From contig OZ023269.1 of assembly GCA_964006375.1 (NCBI GenBank), forward strand, positions 558,001-622,000: DNA of 64,000 nucleotides, read 5' to 3'. Positions 1 through 11,194 of the stretch are shown in pieces; the stretch's first letter is position 1; each line of letters starts with the position of its first letter. The translations under genes were made by a program, and so were the position numbers. The notes beneath the pieces were generated by a model. That model saw only the letters and a list, made by a program, of their open reading frames with translations. It made no database searches and was not told where the DNA came from. Origin of the DNA: Tillus elongatus. Lineage: Eukaryota; Arthropoda; Insecta; Coleoptera; Cleridae.

Positions 1-249
1 GTGGTGATAACAACCCTTATATTTTAAATAGGGAACATGGGTCGAGTGTTACATCATTTGAAAGCTCTTTCTTTTTTTAATTCAGCACACTAATTTTTTT
101 GTCTCGTTTAAAAATTATTCATAGTTGGAGTTGCAAGAACGTATTTCATTCATTGTGATAAGAAATGTACTGATTAGTAAATTTTTCGTTAAAAAAAAAT
201 AAAAACAAAACCAAACGTTCAAAAATGTTTATTCGGTTAAGTCACTGTT

Positions 250-1150
250 CAAATTGTTGACCACCAGCCTCCATACAAAAGTACAAATGTTGTACAAAAA
301 GAGCTCTGACACCCTGGAGCATTTATGGAGTTATTAGACGGCATTCTTCAACAATGCGTCATCGTAATTCTTCCAGAGACTCCGGTTCTGTTGCGTAAAT
401 TCTAGTCTTTAAATGGACCCATAGAAAGAAGTCTAAAGGATTTAAATCCGGTGATCTAGGGGGCCACTCAATAGCACCTCTATGTCCAATCCATTGCTGT
501 GGAAACTCTCTGTTAAAAAACTTGCCAACACGTTGTGAATAATGCGGAGGAGCTCCATCTTGTTGAAACACTGATTGATTTTCTTGATAGCGATCATCAT
601 TTTTAACAATGTCAATTAGTAGAGGGTAAACGATATCTTCTAGTAACTCCAAATACGTTTCGCAACTCAAATTGCCATCAAGAAAAATTGGTCCGATTAT
701 ACGGTCTCCAAAAATGCCAGTCCAGACAGTCAATTTCTGTGGAGTTTAATAAAAACGTACACTCGTCTGAAAAACAGATATTGAACAGAAATTTCCCGTT
801 ATCAGCTATTCGTGCAGTCATAACTTCACAAAACTCCAGCCGCCGATCAAAATCATCTTCATTCAGTTGTTGCACAAGATCAATATTATACTGGTGAAAT
901 TTATGATGCTTCAATATACCCTGAATAGTTCTTCTTTGATGTTTGAAACAGTGGCCAACTTTCTCGTGCTCAAAGTTGGGTCTGCAGCAATTTGTCCTAA
1001 AACTTCAATCTCAGTAGTCTCATTTCTAACCGGAAATTCACGTTCAGGATCCCGTTTTTTGTTGGCTACTGAACCACTTTGTCGAAACTTTGCAACTAAC
1101 TCCAAAATGTATTTTCTGTTAACATGTTTGTTCGGATGTCGTTCATTAAA
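250..1150 (-). pseudogene. Mariner-like transposase pseudogene (D-x41-D)
   Basis: This is a decayed DDE/D transposase that would cut and paste the surrounding element. Reading leftwards, about 1105-911 holds the helix-turn-helix linker region (residues like AKFRQSGSVANKK), 914-678 the first catalytic block (CFSDE, preceded by DDFDRRLEFCE), and 733-359 the second and third blocks. In the last part, QQDGAPPHY and SPDLNPLDFF place the two acidic residues 41 apart, a D-x41-D spacing like that reported for rosa-type mariners. The three parts lie in different frames. A TGA at about 357 interrupts the C terminus, which is still recognisable down to about 250. The N-terminal start is missing, replaced by an inverted-repeat segment near 1160-1245. 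Not functional. Confidence 0.85.
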
Positions 1151-1157
1151 TCAAAAT

Positions 1158-1246
1158 TTCTCTCATGCCGATAAGAAATGTTCTGACAGTCAATTTTTTG
1201 TTTACAAATCACCAAAACATTGACTATCAGCACATTTCTTATCGGA
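1158..1246. repeat. Internal hairpin in mariner copy 1
   Basis: About 27 bases ending near 1193 (CCGATAAGAAATGTTCTGAC...) are repeated in inverted form at about 1220-1246 (...CACATTTCTTATCGG), with roughly 25 bases of loop. The right arm also belongs to the inner part of the element's right inverted repeat, so a piece of terminal repeat appears to have been copied inward over the transposase N terminus. Confidence 0.6.
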
Positions 1247-1543
1247 ATGAGTGAAATGCGTTTTTGCATCTTTAACTGTGAATATTTTTAAACGAATTGA
1301 TAAAACTTCCATAAAAATAGTGTGCTGAATTCAGAAGAGAAAGAGCTTTCAAATGATGTAACACTCGACCCATGTACCTTATTTAAAATATAAGGGTTGT
1401 TATCACCACCCTTAAGGGGTTGATGTGACAAAGTTGAGTTTTATGTCAAAACATGTCCCCCTCAATATTAAAATTGACATGTTTCAGAGTTTCTTAAAAA
1501 AAATCTTTGGACGCAAATTGGTCTGTTCCGTTTTCAATGCGCC

Positions 1544-1975
<432 letters not shown>

Positions 1976-1993
1976 TGGCGCTGCATAGAACAG
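1976..1993 (+). promoter_or_regulatory. Putative primer binding site
   Basis: TGGCGCTGCATAGAAC follows the left LTR directly. TGGCGC is the usual opening of errantivirus primer binding sites, complementary to a tRNA 3' CCA end. I could not match the rest to a specific tRNA. Confidence 0.55.
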
Positions 1994-2317
1994 TATTGCA
2001 CATCGAAACCTAATTTTGGCAAGCTTTAAATCTTCGTAAAATTAGTTTCGGTCTTTTTTCTAAAAGTTTATGTGCAACATCGAACATCCACACCGGTGCA
2101 AGTCAGTCCACACTGCCAGAGGGAAATCAGCGAGAAACCAATAGCAGAAGTACCAATGAGCTTCCTGTAAGTTTCCTCCAATATTTTTATCTGTGCATTC
2201 ATATCGTATCTATTTTTATACCTTATATAATTTTGATCAATAATTCCTATTCGCGCTCTATTTTTCAATTCACCCTGTAATACTTAACAACCATTACTTG
2301 TTCATGTATGTTGTGTA

Positions 2318-3505
2318 ATGATAAGAGATAGATCGCCTATTAGGAAAAGAGAACCTATATTAGAATTAGAGGAAGACAATTTTAATCAATTAAGTTTAAA
2401 TAATTTAGAAATGGCAAATAATCACATTGCCGAATTTTCACAAGCTGCTATCATGATCCCCGAATATTCCGGTGGACAGAAGCATCTTGCTTATTTTATT
2501 AAACAATGCGAACTTTATATTACTAGTTATAGAAGGCCAGAAGCCGAAACACACGCAAATCGAATGTTACTAGAGTTTATAAAAGCTAAAATCACTGGTA
2601 ACGCTCGTGACGTGTTAATTAGTTTAGAAAACCATACATGGGAAAATATAAAATTTGCTTTAAAAAATCAGTTTTCAGACCCCCGTTCAGAAAATCTTTT
2701 ATTTAATGATTTAAATACTAGCTTTATGACTAAATCACAAACTATTCAGGAATATTTCAATGTAATTAAAGAAAAGCTAAAGATTTTAATTGAACATGTA
2801 GATATACAAGATTTAGTAAACGATGTAAAAACGTACAAGAAAGAATTTTATCAACAAAATGCAGTTGCAGCATTTAAAGCGGGTGTAATAGAACCTTACT
2901 TCTCACATCTCAGATTAGTTAGTGTTAATACTCTTGATTCACTTATGTTAGAGTGTAATAGAATAGATAACGAGATTATACAGTCGAATTTCATTAATAG
3001 CCTGAGAAACAAAAATAATACGAAAACAAATCATAACACACCTGTACAACATAGACAGACGTATACCCAAAAACCAATATTTCCAGCATTTCCCCAAATT
3101 TACAACAAACCACAACAAATCACACAACAAATGCAACCGTTTCCTTCTCGACCAATTTCTAACATAAGACCCGTTCAAAATTTTAATAGAAATATACAAC
3201 ACGTTCCAACTCAATTAAGTAGAGGAACGACACCCATGTCAATAAGCAACCAAACTCCCTTAAGAAATACACGACAAATGCCCCAAAGAAACCACTTTAT
3301 ACCCCAATCTAGGCCCACGTTTCAACATCAAGAACTCTTTAACCAAGAGGACCTACCACTAGATCATTCTGACGAATACCCTTATGACGACCGACCCTCT
3401 GACGAAAATATAGAGCCACTAGAATTTCCTGAACCAACTGAAACTTTTACAAATTACAACACCAATCCAAATCGGGATTTTCACGAAACAGCCTCGGAAA
3501 ACTAA
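2318..3505 (+). CDS. gag: Gag-like protein of errantivirus-like element
   Basis: A 395-residue open frame in the gag position between the primer binding site and the protease. The first 230 or so residues are mixed helical-type sequence with acidic and hydrophobic blocks, suited to capsid. From about residue 235 on it is rich in Asn, Gln, Pro and Arg, as expected of a nucleocapsid/tail region, followed by an acidic C terminus. I see no CCHC zinc knuckle; errantivirus Gag proteins often lack one. The ATG at 2318 is followed by a second ATG at 2411. The frame ends at TAA 3503-3505, while the pol frame (-1) is already open there. Assignment is by position and composition plus the unambiguous pol downstream. 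Confidence 0.8.
   Translation: MIRDRSPIRKREPILELEEDNFNQLSLNNLEMANNHIAEFSQAAIMIPEYSGGQKHLAYFIKQCELYITSYRRPEAETHANRMLLEFIKAKITGNARDVLISLENHTWENIKFALKNQFSDPRSENLLFNDLNTSFMTKSQTIQEYFNVIKEKLKILIEHVDIQDLVNDVKTYKKEFYQQNAVAAFKAGVIEPYFSHLRLVSVNTLDSLMLECNRIDNEIIQSNFINSLRNKNNTKTNHNTPVQHRQTYTQKPIFPAFPQIYNKPQQITQQMQPFPSRPISNIRPVQNFNRNIQHVPTQLSRGTTPMSISNQTPLRNTRQMPQRNHFIPQSRPTFQHQELFNQEDLPLDHSDEYPYDDRPSDENIEPLEFPEPTETFTNYNTNPNRDFHETASEN
3496..3502 (+). promoter_or_regulatory. Possible -1 ribosomal frameshift site
   Basis: GGAAAAC, read as G-GAA-AAC in the gag frame, lies directly before the gag stop codon. The -1 frame is open through here into the protease. It resembles the X-XXY-YYZ slippery heptamers of retroviruses. 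I have not folded the downstream region, so this is a candidate only. Confidence 0.4.
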
Positions 3506-4929
3506 TCTATTTAGATATAAATAATATTGTTAATACCCCTAAATTACCGTTTTTTGTCATACCAAGCCTAAATTTAAAAGTATTGATTGATTCCGGAGCA
3601 TCAGATAGTATCATAAATCCAGGACCGGCTTACGAGTTATTTAAAAAATTTATTTATAAGGAACCATTTTCAATGAAATCAGTTAACCAGATAACCCATG
3701 GTGAAGACAACGTAAGATATCCTATTTTACAAGAATTTAATATTAATTACCAATTTCCAATGCGTGTCATGCAATGGCACCATCGATTTGACGCGCTTAT
3801 AGGGTCAGCTCATCTTACAAAATTAAAAGGAAATATCGATTATAATAAACAAATTTTAACTCTAGGAAACCAAAAAATACCATTTTACCTTGAAATTAAT
3901 CCACTGAATTTTACACCTTTCAAACAAATTTGTGAAAATTATGTATCAGTCCCTGTAAATATAGAAAAAGGCACAGTAGTTTTACCACGTATTGAAGAAA
4001 CAAATGTTTTAATTTACGAGTCCATAGCTGAAGCAAAAGATGGATATTGTAGAGTGCCCATAATAAAGAAAAATGCAAATTCAAAATTTGTAGAAATACA
4101 TTTTCAGGAACAAATAGATGTCGATCCATTACAAAGTTACTCTGACGAACTACCTAAAATTTCAAAACATTTTGATGTAACAAAAGTTTTAAGAACAGAT
4201 CATTTAAATACAGAAGAATATGAAAAACTTATTAATTTGTGTCGAAAGTATAATGATATTTTTTATCATGAAGACTCAGATCTCTCTTTCACCAATGCAA
4301 TTAAACATAAAATAAGAACTAAAGACGATGAAGTTGTTCACACCAAATCATACCGGTACCCTTTTCATTTACGTGAAGAAGTCCAAAACCAAATTCAAAA
4401 ACTCTTAGACAACAAAATAATTAGACCCTCAATATCACCCTACTCAAGTCCGATATGGATTGTCCCGAAGCGTCAAGACGCTTCTGGAAAAAAGAAATGG
4501 CGCTTAGTGATCGATTATCGTAAACTTAACGAGAAAACGATCGATGACAAGTACCCATTACCTCGTATCGAAGAAATTTTAGATAATTTGGGACGCTGCT
4601 CCTATTTCACGACTCTCGATCTAGCACAAGGATTCCATCAAATTGAAATGGATCCTGGCAGTGTCGAAAAAACAGCATTCTCTGTAAATAATACCCATTA
4701 TGAATGGATCCGAATGCCGTTCGGGTTGAAGGGGGCTCCTAGTACCTTTTCACGCCTAATGGATAATGTATTAAGACCATATTTATACAAGTTTTGTTTC
4801 GTATATATGGACGATATTGTTATCTTCTCGAAATCCCTTCAGGAACACCTTTGTCACGTGAAAAATATATTCGATAAGTTAAAAGAGTGTAATCTAAAAA
4901 TTCAGTTAGATGTCAGAATTTTTGCGTAA
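3505..4929 (+). pseudogene. pol: Pol, first part: protease and reverse transcriptase, ends at a frameshift
   Basis: The -1 frame relative to gag is open through the gag stop. An aspartic protease motif (LIDSGAS) starts at about 3583. RT follows: finger/palm motifs including WRLVIDYRKLNEKTIDDKYP at about 4498, the motif A aspartate in TTLDLAQGFHQ at 4618-4620, MPFGLKGAPSTFSRLM at about 4714, and the catalytic YMDD at 4804-4815 (residues 408-411 counted from the TTG at 3583). The sequence then reaches the conserved IQLD block and loses frame at about 4912, ending at a spurious TAA at 4927. The RT thumb, RNase H and integrase continue in the next frame from about 4910. All RT catalytic residues upstream of the break are present. 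Confidence 0.9.
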
Positions 4930-7174
4930 AGAGGTCGAATTTCTAGGCCATCTGGTCACTGTCCGTGGGATCAAACCGAACCCATCAAAAATAACTGCCA
5001 TTCAGAATTATCCAATACCAAAGACAAGTAAAGAAATAAGAGCATTTTTAGGATTAACAGGCTATTATAGACGCTTTATTCCAAATTACGCTAAAGTAGT
5101 ATTCCCCATCAATAAATATTTAAAAAAGGATACCAAAATAAATATTCACGACCCGGAATATGTTGACGCATTCCAAAAAATAAAAGAATTAATTACAAAT
5201 TCTCCTGTCCTGACCTACCCCGATTTTTCTAAACAATTTCATTTAACCACTGACGCAAGCAATATAGCTATAGGTGGAGTATTGTCACAAAATAATAAAC
5301 CAATTGCGTTTTACTCAAGAACACTAAATTCAGCCGAGAGAAATTATTCGACCATTGAAAAAGAGTTATTATCTATAGTAGAAAATACAAAACATTTTAG
5401 ACCATATCTCTTTGGACAAAAATTTGTTATAGAAACTGACCACAAACCGCTTGTTTGGCTATTTTCAATTAAGGAACCAAACTCACGGCTAGTTAAATGG
5501 CGACTAAGATTAGAGGAATTTAATTACGAGATAAAATACAAAAAAGGCAAAGATAACGTAGTGGCTGATGCCTTATCGCGAATCGAAATTAACGCGATCG
5601 AAGACGACTTCGATTTGGAATCAATAATTAATAACGTAGACCCTGACGAAGACAGAGAAAGAGAAATAATTAACGAACTAGAAAACGACGCAAACAATGC
5701 CTCTACTAGCACGACTAATAATCTACCTGAAAGCAATGACTCACAGACACAACACTCGTCTGCAGAAAATCCAATTTTCAAAATACCTATATCAGAAAAT
5801 CCAGTCAATTATTTTTCCAGACGAATAATTTTAGATTACGGACCAAAATATGACACACGCAAATTAAAAATATTCAAGTTTGAAACAATACATGTAAAGG
5901 TTCAACTCAATTACGAATTAAGACAAATAAATGACTTCTTGAAACAATTTATTGATCCAAAATTCACGTACGGAATTTTCTGTAAACATGATAGACTATT
6001 CAAGTATTTCACTGCTGTTTCTTCAACATTATTTAATAGTTCTGTTAAAATAATAAAATCTAACGAATTTTTACAAGACGTTGAAAAACCAGAAACTCAA
6101 CAACAAATTATAGACGAATATCACACACGAAACCACAATGGCATTAACGAGACTTATCAACATTTAAAACAAAAATATTTTTGGCCTAATATGAAAAATT
6201 ATATAAACGCTTTTATTAATAAATGCTCAATTTGCCTTCAGACCAAATACGAAAGAAATCCGTACAAACCACCATTTTCAGGTCCCCTTCTAGCTAAACG
6301 CCCTTTTGAAGTTATACACATTGACACCTTTAGTTTCGATAATTGCAAATTCCTAACCATCATAGATTTATTCTCCAAATATGCGCAAGCATATTATATA
6401 ACTGATGGATCCGCAATTACCGTGTTAAATAAACTTCGACACTATTTTTCCCATCATAATCATCCACTAAAAATAGTAGCTGACGCTGGCAAAGAATTTT
6501 CGAATACTACCCTTAAAGAATACTGTAATTTATTTAATATTAATCTTCACATAACAACCCCCCAAAATCCTAACTCAAATTCACCAGTAGAGCGACTGCA
6601 CTCAACTCTTGTAGAAAAATTGCGAATTCTTAAATTACAAAACCCACAAGAGAGGCCTGCAACCCTAATGATAACAGCAACCCTTATTTACAACCAGTCT
6701 ATTCATTTGACAACTGGGTATTCACCTTTTACATTACTATACGGCCCCTACGACGACTTACCAACAGTCACACCTGAAACTACCCTTTACGAAGAATACA
6801 ATAACAATAGGCTCAAAGAAATAATGCCTTTCTTCGACAGTGTATATCAGAAACAAAAAGTAAGTGGAGACAAAAGAATTTCTAAAGCAAATGCGGACAG
6901 ACAAACGACACCAGATTTACAAGAAACGACACAACTAGCTATTAGAGTACCAAAAGTAAGAAAAACAAATCCTCTTTATAAATTACGATCACATCCTAAA
7001 CAAAAAGAAAACATTGTTACATTTTCTAAACCAAAAGCAAAAGCAAAAGCTCACGTTTCTAACATAAAAAGAGTAAGAAAGACTTTTTCGTTACAGGACA
7101 AAACTACTACTACTACAAACAACGATGACCCTCTACCTGGTCCATCCACTTCAAATAACACCGATAAAAACTAA
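4910..7174 (+). pseudogene. pol: Pol, second part: RT connection, RNase H, integrase
   Basis: A 754-residue frame continuing pol after the break. It begins in the RT thumb (EFLRKEVEFLGH). RNase H has the first aspartate at residue 115 (TTDAS), then EKELLSIV and ETDHKPLVW. Integrase has a zinc motif H405-x3-H409-x29-C439-x2-C442 and catalytic D472 (HIDTF), D525 (VADAGKEF) and E561 (SPVERLHS), giving D-D-35-E. The C terminus is basic and overlaps the env start by 50 bases. Only about four bases lie between the last in-frame codon of part one and the first recognisable codon here, where related elements have six, so a 2-base deletion (or equivalent) is the likely lesion. It separates RT from RNase H and integrase. 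Confidence 0.9.
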
Positions 7175-8666
7175 CGGATATTTTAAAGAGTATTTAGGCA
7201 TAGCAAAAATACTCAAACATTATCATAAATTTTATTTTTATTTTAATATTACCGATATAGAAATTAATTATAACATATTATTAAAAAATTCTAAATTTTT
7301 AAACACTGGACAAATGTCTGCAAGTAACGAACGATATTTACTAATTTTAGATGACCATTTGTCACGATTAAGTAATGAACTACAAAAACTATCAATGCAC
7401 AGAACTAAACGCGGATTAATAAACGGAGCAGGCTCTTTAATTAAAATGATAACAGGAAATCTCGACCAAGAAGACTTGAAAGAAATCAATAAAAATTTAG
7501 ATAACCTTTTCCAAAATCAAGAAGATATAATTACCCAAATTGATAATTTAAATTCATTTGCTAATATAATCACACAAAGGTACGAAAAGGACCAAAAAAT
7601 TATTAATCAAAATCTAGATCATATTTATCAGACTTTTTCCACTTTAGATAGCGAAAGAGAATTGTCGAGTAAAATTCATTTCCAAATTCACGTAGCTGTT
7701 AAATTACTCCATAATATAGAGATAATTCAAAGAACTATTTCCTTAAGTTTTAACGAAATTACTAATATAGAGCTCTTTACCACTAGTGATCTGTTAAATA
7801 TTATTGATCACTTAAAGTTAAGTCATGACAGAAATGAATTGATCAACTTTGACAAAAATCATGTTTTTAAGGTTGTAGAATTTACCAAATTTCATATATT
7901 ATCGGTTAAGGATACGATTGTATGCCTTTTAAAAGTTCCTATCCTACATCCCAATCCTGGTTCTTATTTTCGTGTTTATCCTATACCACAAAATTATATT
8001 CTCCTGGTACCACCCAGCTCATACTATTTAGAAACACCCTCTTCAAACTTATGGACCCAAGAGAAGTGCCCCTCTATAGAAGACGTGGTTATATGCAATA
8101 ATCGCCCACGAGAAGAACATTGTCAGCTTGACACCTTACAAAATTGCACTTCTGCCAAAGTAATGAACCCCTACGAAATATCAACTCAGCTGCAGAATGG
8201 TCAGATCTTAATATCCACTAGCTCAGCAACCACTATTGTCGAAAATTGCGAAACATCGTTAGAACGAAAAATCTTCCAGGGAAACGGTCTAGTAACATCC
8301 CTCAATTCCTGCAAAGTCAAGATCAATGAGGAAATGTATGAAGACGTTGCTACCAATTTGACGCTACAACCCATAGAAGTCGAAGAATTGCAACAGACAC
8401 CTCAACATCATATCCATTTTAAGCCAATTCATCTAAAAGAAAACAAAAAGATAAAAGAAGCATTGTCTCAAATACAACAGCATCCATTTCATCTCCGACC
8501 GTCCATGCAGTATTCCCACTTAGGCATTACCATTGGTATATCCATCGCTGTTACCATTGTACTTCTGTTTCTTTTAAGAAGAAAAATTCAGAGCATCCTA
8601 TACAAGTCCAACAGGCAAACGCAAACAGAAGAAGTGTCCGAACACGAGGACGTGTTAAAGATTTAA
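7125..8666 (+). CDS. env: Env-like glycoprotein of errantivirus-like element (F-type)
   Basis: A 513-residue open frame in the env position. Residues 93-96 (RTKR) form a furin-type cleavage site. A Gly/Ala-rich hydrophobic stretch follows at 97-107, as in fusion peptides of baculovirus F-like envelope proteins known from errantiviruses. A long heptad-like helical region runs to about residue 260. Then come a cysteine-containing ectodomain with NCT and NLT glycosylation sites, a membrane anchor at about 466-484 and a short charged tail starting RRK. The N terminus lacks an obvious signal peptide; gypsy env is made from a spliced RNA, so an upstream exon could supply it (inference). The ATG overlaps the end of pol. 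No break is seen. Confidence 0.85.
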   Translation: MTLYLVHPLQITPIKTNGYFKEYLGIAKILKHYHKFYFYFNITDIEINYNILLKNSKFLNTGQMSASNERYLLILDDHLSRLSNELQKLSMHRTKRGLINGAGSLIKMITGNLDQEDLKEINKNLDNLFQNQEDIITQIDNLNSFANIITQRYEKDQKIINQNLDHIYQTFSTLDSERELSSKIHFQIHVAVKLLHNIEIIQRTISLSFNEITNIELFTTSDLLNIIDHLKLSHDRNELINFDKNHVFKVVEFTKFHILSVKDTIVCLLKVPILHPNPGSYFRVYPIPQNYILLVPPSSYYLETPSSNLWTQEKCPSIEDVVICNNRPREEHCQLDTLQNCTSAKVMNPYEISTQLQNGQILISTSSATTIVENCETSLERKIFQGNGLVTSLNSCKVKINEEMYEDVATNLTLQPIEVEELQQTPQHHIHFKPIHLKENKKIKEALSQIQQHPFHLRPSMQYSHLGITIGISIAVTIVLLFLLRRKIQSILYKSNRQTQTEEVSEHEDVLKI

Positions 8667-8675
8667 GGGTGGAGG
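8665..8675 (+). promoter_or_regulatory. Polypurine tract
   Basis: AAGGGTGGAGG directly precedes the right LTR, the expected position for the primer of plus-strand DNA synthesis. It overlaps the env stop codon region. Confidence 0.75.
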
Positions 8676-8943
8676 AGTTACATCCCTGTATATTCTCAAC
8701 ATCATACAAAATACGACGAATCCTGAAACCATGCATCATCAGTTTAGTGACCTGTGTAAGAATGCTGATGCAGACGTTTTCATTTATGTTAGTTCTGTAG
8801 AACATTATTTCATTCAATCGCTGTAACTCTAGTTGTTCACATGTTGTTTTGAATCACATATTTTATAATACATTTTAAGACTGAAATAATTGTACCACTT
8901 AAATAAATAAATTACTTTTTTCGGACAATCGCTACGAAAAAAC

Positions 8944-8948
<5 letters not shown>
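8676..8948 (+). repeat. 3' LTR of errantivirus-like element
   Basis: 273 bp, identical to the 5' LTR except G at 8800 for A at 1827. AATAAA at 8902-8907 and 8906-8911. The following bases ATAT match the four bases before the 5' LTR, giving a 4-bp target duplication, although the TA context makes its exact length ambiguous. Confidence 0.95.

Positions 8949-9026
<78 letters not shown>
8949..9026. repeat. (TA)n microsatellite, right half
   Basis: A pure TA tract continuing from the right LTR to 9026; the other half of the tract at 1548-1702. Confidence 0.95.
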
Positions 9027-9028
<2 letters not shown>

Positions 9029-9254
9029 ACGTTATGTAATCTAATCAAATTCGGCTGATCAATATAAACCAGTTTTTCTCTTTTTGCGATCGTCTTTTGA
9101 CACTTGCCATTGGTTCTATAGAATGAGAGTTTGTCGCCACCATCACAACACTATTGTCATTCTATCTGCGTAAACGTTTTTTATTATCTTTAACAAAAAT
9201 TCAGCAACCACGTACCTATCGGATAAAGTCAATGAACATTTAATCACGCGATTT

Positions 9255-9972
9255 TCACGTATGTTGCCTGTCCCTCCCAATTTTCATTGTCGCAGAATAT
9301 CTAAAGAGCGGCAGGGAAGTGAAAAAAATTGCCAAAGAACAAACGAAACAATGAGAAGGGTCGTTCTGACCTGACCTGGCATTACACACAAGATTATTAT
9401 GACAATCATCTAAACTTTCCCAATACATTTCTCTTCTTGGCACAAGAGCATAGCCACTGAGTAACAAAATACCAAGGAAAGCTGGTATCTCATCAGATGT
9501 TATGTCAGTGACTTCATTCTTCTGAGATGCATACTGGTTACTAAACTCTATTATCATATAGTATCATAAAAAAAATTAAATATTTTGAGTAGACCTTGTA
9601 AAACTTGTTCTTCCAAAACGTCTTCAAGGACTAGAAATGGTGGGATGATCTCGGCTTTCTTCCAATGATAAGATTTAACCTTGTAAACTGGCTACTGCTT
9701 TCATTCTTAGTGGATAAAGGTAAGCTATAATCATGAGATTCATATTCAAAATTATTTCTGTTCAAAATAACTTCAGATTCAATTCGTAATTACTTGCCTG
9801 GGAGATTATTTATGATTACTACATCCTCACCTACGGAATCTTCGACCGTAAAAGCATCATTCGAATTTTCTGGGGGGAAGATAATAAAACCTTCAGGAGG
9901 TTCTAGAACCACATCTGCGTTCTCAACATATTTCAGAAACTCATGCCAGTTCAGAGGTTTTCTAAAAAACAA
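9255..9972 (-). pseudogene. piggyBac-like transposase remnant
   Basis: Minus-strand remnant of a piggyBac-family transposase. From 9972 leftwards there is an acidic N-terminal segment (PPEGFIIFPPENSNDAF...DSVGEDVVIINNLPGK) of the kind seen before piggyBac DDE domains, then an in-frame TAA and further readable sequence. After a frame change, 9557-9255 has the typical opening of the catalytic domain (ITSDEIPAFLGILLLSG followed by MYWE). The catalytic aspartates further downstream are absent, because the element is truncated near 9255. I see no terminal repeats. Clearly broken. Confidence 0.8.
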
Positions 9973-10162
9973 AAATAATTCTTGTTTGAAATATATTCAT
10001 GTTTTGCTACTGTCCTTTTAAAAGAACAGCAACATATTAGAAAAGCTATAAAAAAAGTGTAAACCCAATTCTAAATTCTGACAGCGTAAGTTCATCTGAC
10101 AAATATATTTTAACATGAAATTACAAACAAAATTACTGTGAAACAAATAGTGGGCTTATATA

Positions 10163-10505
10163 TTGTTACGAGCGCCTTTTTACCTCATACACACCCCTCC
10201 CGAGAGCCTCCCTAGCAGGCCTTTCATGACTAGACACCAGATCAAGGGAGACAGAACGGTCCCCTGCGGACACCCCGCCGCGACCCCCCCCCCCCATTCC
10301 AGCAGAGTCCCTCCCGCGAGTGAGGTTAACACCGCCCTGTTCCTGAGCATGGAACAGATCCACCTGCAGCAGGTCTCCTCTATTCCACGCTCCCTGACAG
10401 CTGCCAGAACCGATCAGAATGAGGTGTTGCTGAAGGCACCCTCTATGCCTAGGAAGGCTCCCAGCGCCACCTCCCTGTTCTCCAGCGTTCTCTGATCTGT
10501 TTTTT
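10163..10505. other. GC-rich island of unknown origin
   Basis: Markedly richer in G and C than its surroundings, with a C13 run near 10285 and many CCT/CCC groups. It is open on both strands: a 110-residue frame on plus and a 127-residue Gly/Arg-rich frame on minus. Neither is recognisable. It abuts a LINE coding end at about 10509, so it may be part of that element, or foreign or assembly-derived sequence. Confidence 0.5.
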
Positions 10506-10508
10506 GGA

Positions 10509-10975
10509 TTGAACAAGAACGACTTGAGAATAATCACAGAACTTTTCATAGGACACTCCCCAGTAAGGTATCACCTTATGAAGATGAGCGAGACGGACAG
10601 TGAGAACTGCAGATGCTGCACTGATGCAGCTGAAGCAACAGAACACTTGGTATGCGACTGCATGGCCCAGTTCTATAAAAAGCTCAAATAGCTTGGGGGA
10701 CGACCCTAACACCCCAGGAAAAAGGTAAAATTGCCCCCAACAAGATAGTGGACTACAATAGAAAGTCTGCACTTTTTGGGCAACTATTGGGAAAAGAGTC
10801 ATGCACAAAAGACCTATTGGAGTCGCAGGGCTGAGAGGCCAAAGGTTTATGCGCTCATTAAAACAATCTACAATCTCCAGGACATTGTTTACCTAGAAGA
10901 GTGGTTTCACTGGCAAAAAAATTTATTGTGGTGGTTTTGGTGGAGGAAAGGTAGTATGGCTACGACTTTATTGTG
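10509..10975 (+). pseudogene. LINE ORF2 C-terminal remnant with Cys-rich tail
   Basis: From 10509 the translation has the C-terminal part of a non-LTR retrotransposon polyprotein: NDLRIITELFIGHSP followed by a zinc-binding-like CRCCTDAAEATEHLVCDC and a stop near 10690. The nearly identical motif CRYCTEAAQTTEHLLCDC occurs at about 54603-54656 after an RNase H domain, so both are the same LINE lineage. Sequence to about 10975 is probably the LINE 3' untranslated region. Confidence 0.7.
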
Positions 10976-11194
10976 ATTAGCCACAGATTTTTTGTTAATT
11001 GCTTTCTCGTTTGAAGTCTGACGTTATAAATCCCCGTTTGTTTTATTCTGATCTTTACCTATTTAATAACGTATAATCTTTACATATAAATACTCACATT
11101 TATATCAACATACATACGGACATATACACACACGCGATTATATATTTTTGAATTATTCAATCTTACCATTTATCCTAGAAAATTAATAATGAAG

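Larger units (their letters stand above)
1..1480 (-). mobile_element. Mariner-like element, D-x41-D type, copy 1 (left end cut by window)
   Basis: Bases 1-90 and 1320-1409 are near-perfect inverted repeats, and weaker matching continues inward to about 181 and 1219. The inverted repeats enclose transposase remnants on the minus strand. Beyond 1409 the sequence up to about 1480, including TGTCCCCCTCAA at 1454-1465, resembles the outer ends of a second element (26521-26530) and of a solo end (36803-36960). The true right end is therefore probably near 1465-1480, and the left end lies outside the window. No clear TA duplication can be read. The IS630-Tc1-mariner assignment rests on the encoded protein motifs; the exact outer boundary is inference. 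Confidence 0.8.

Noticed and set aside
688..1223. Plus-strand ORFs across mariner copy 1
   Set aside because: They are antisense to recognisable transposase motifs on the minus strand.
5524..5808. Minus-strand ORF inside pol
   Set aside because: Antisense shadow of a conserved pol frame.
8551..8817. Minus-strand ORF across env end and LTR
   Set aside because: Shadow of env and LTR; a matching ORF appears at the other LTR only because the LTRs are identical.
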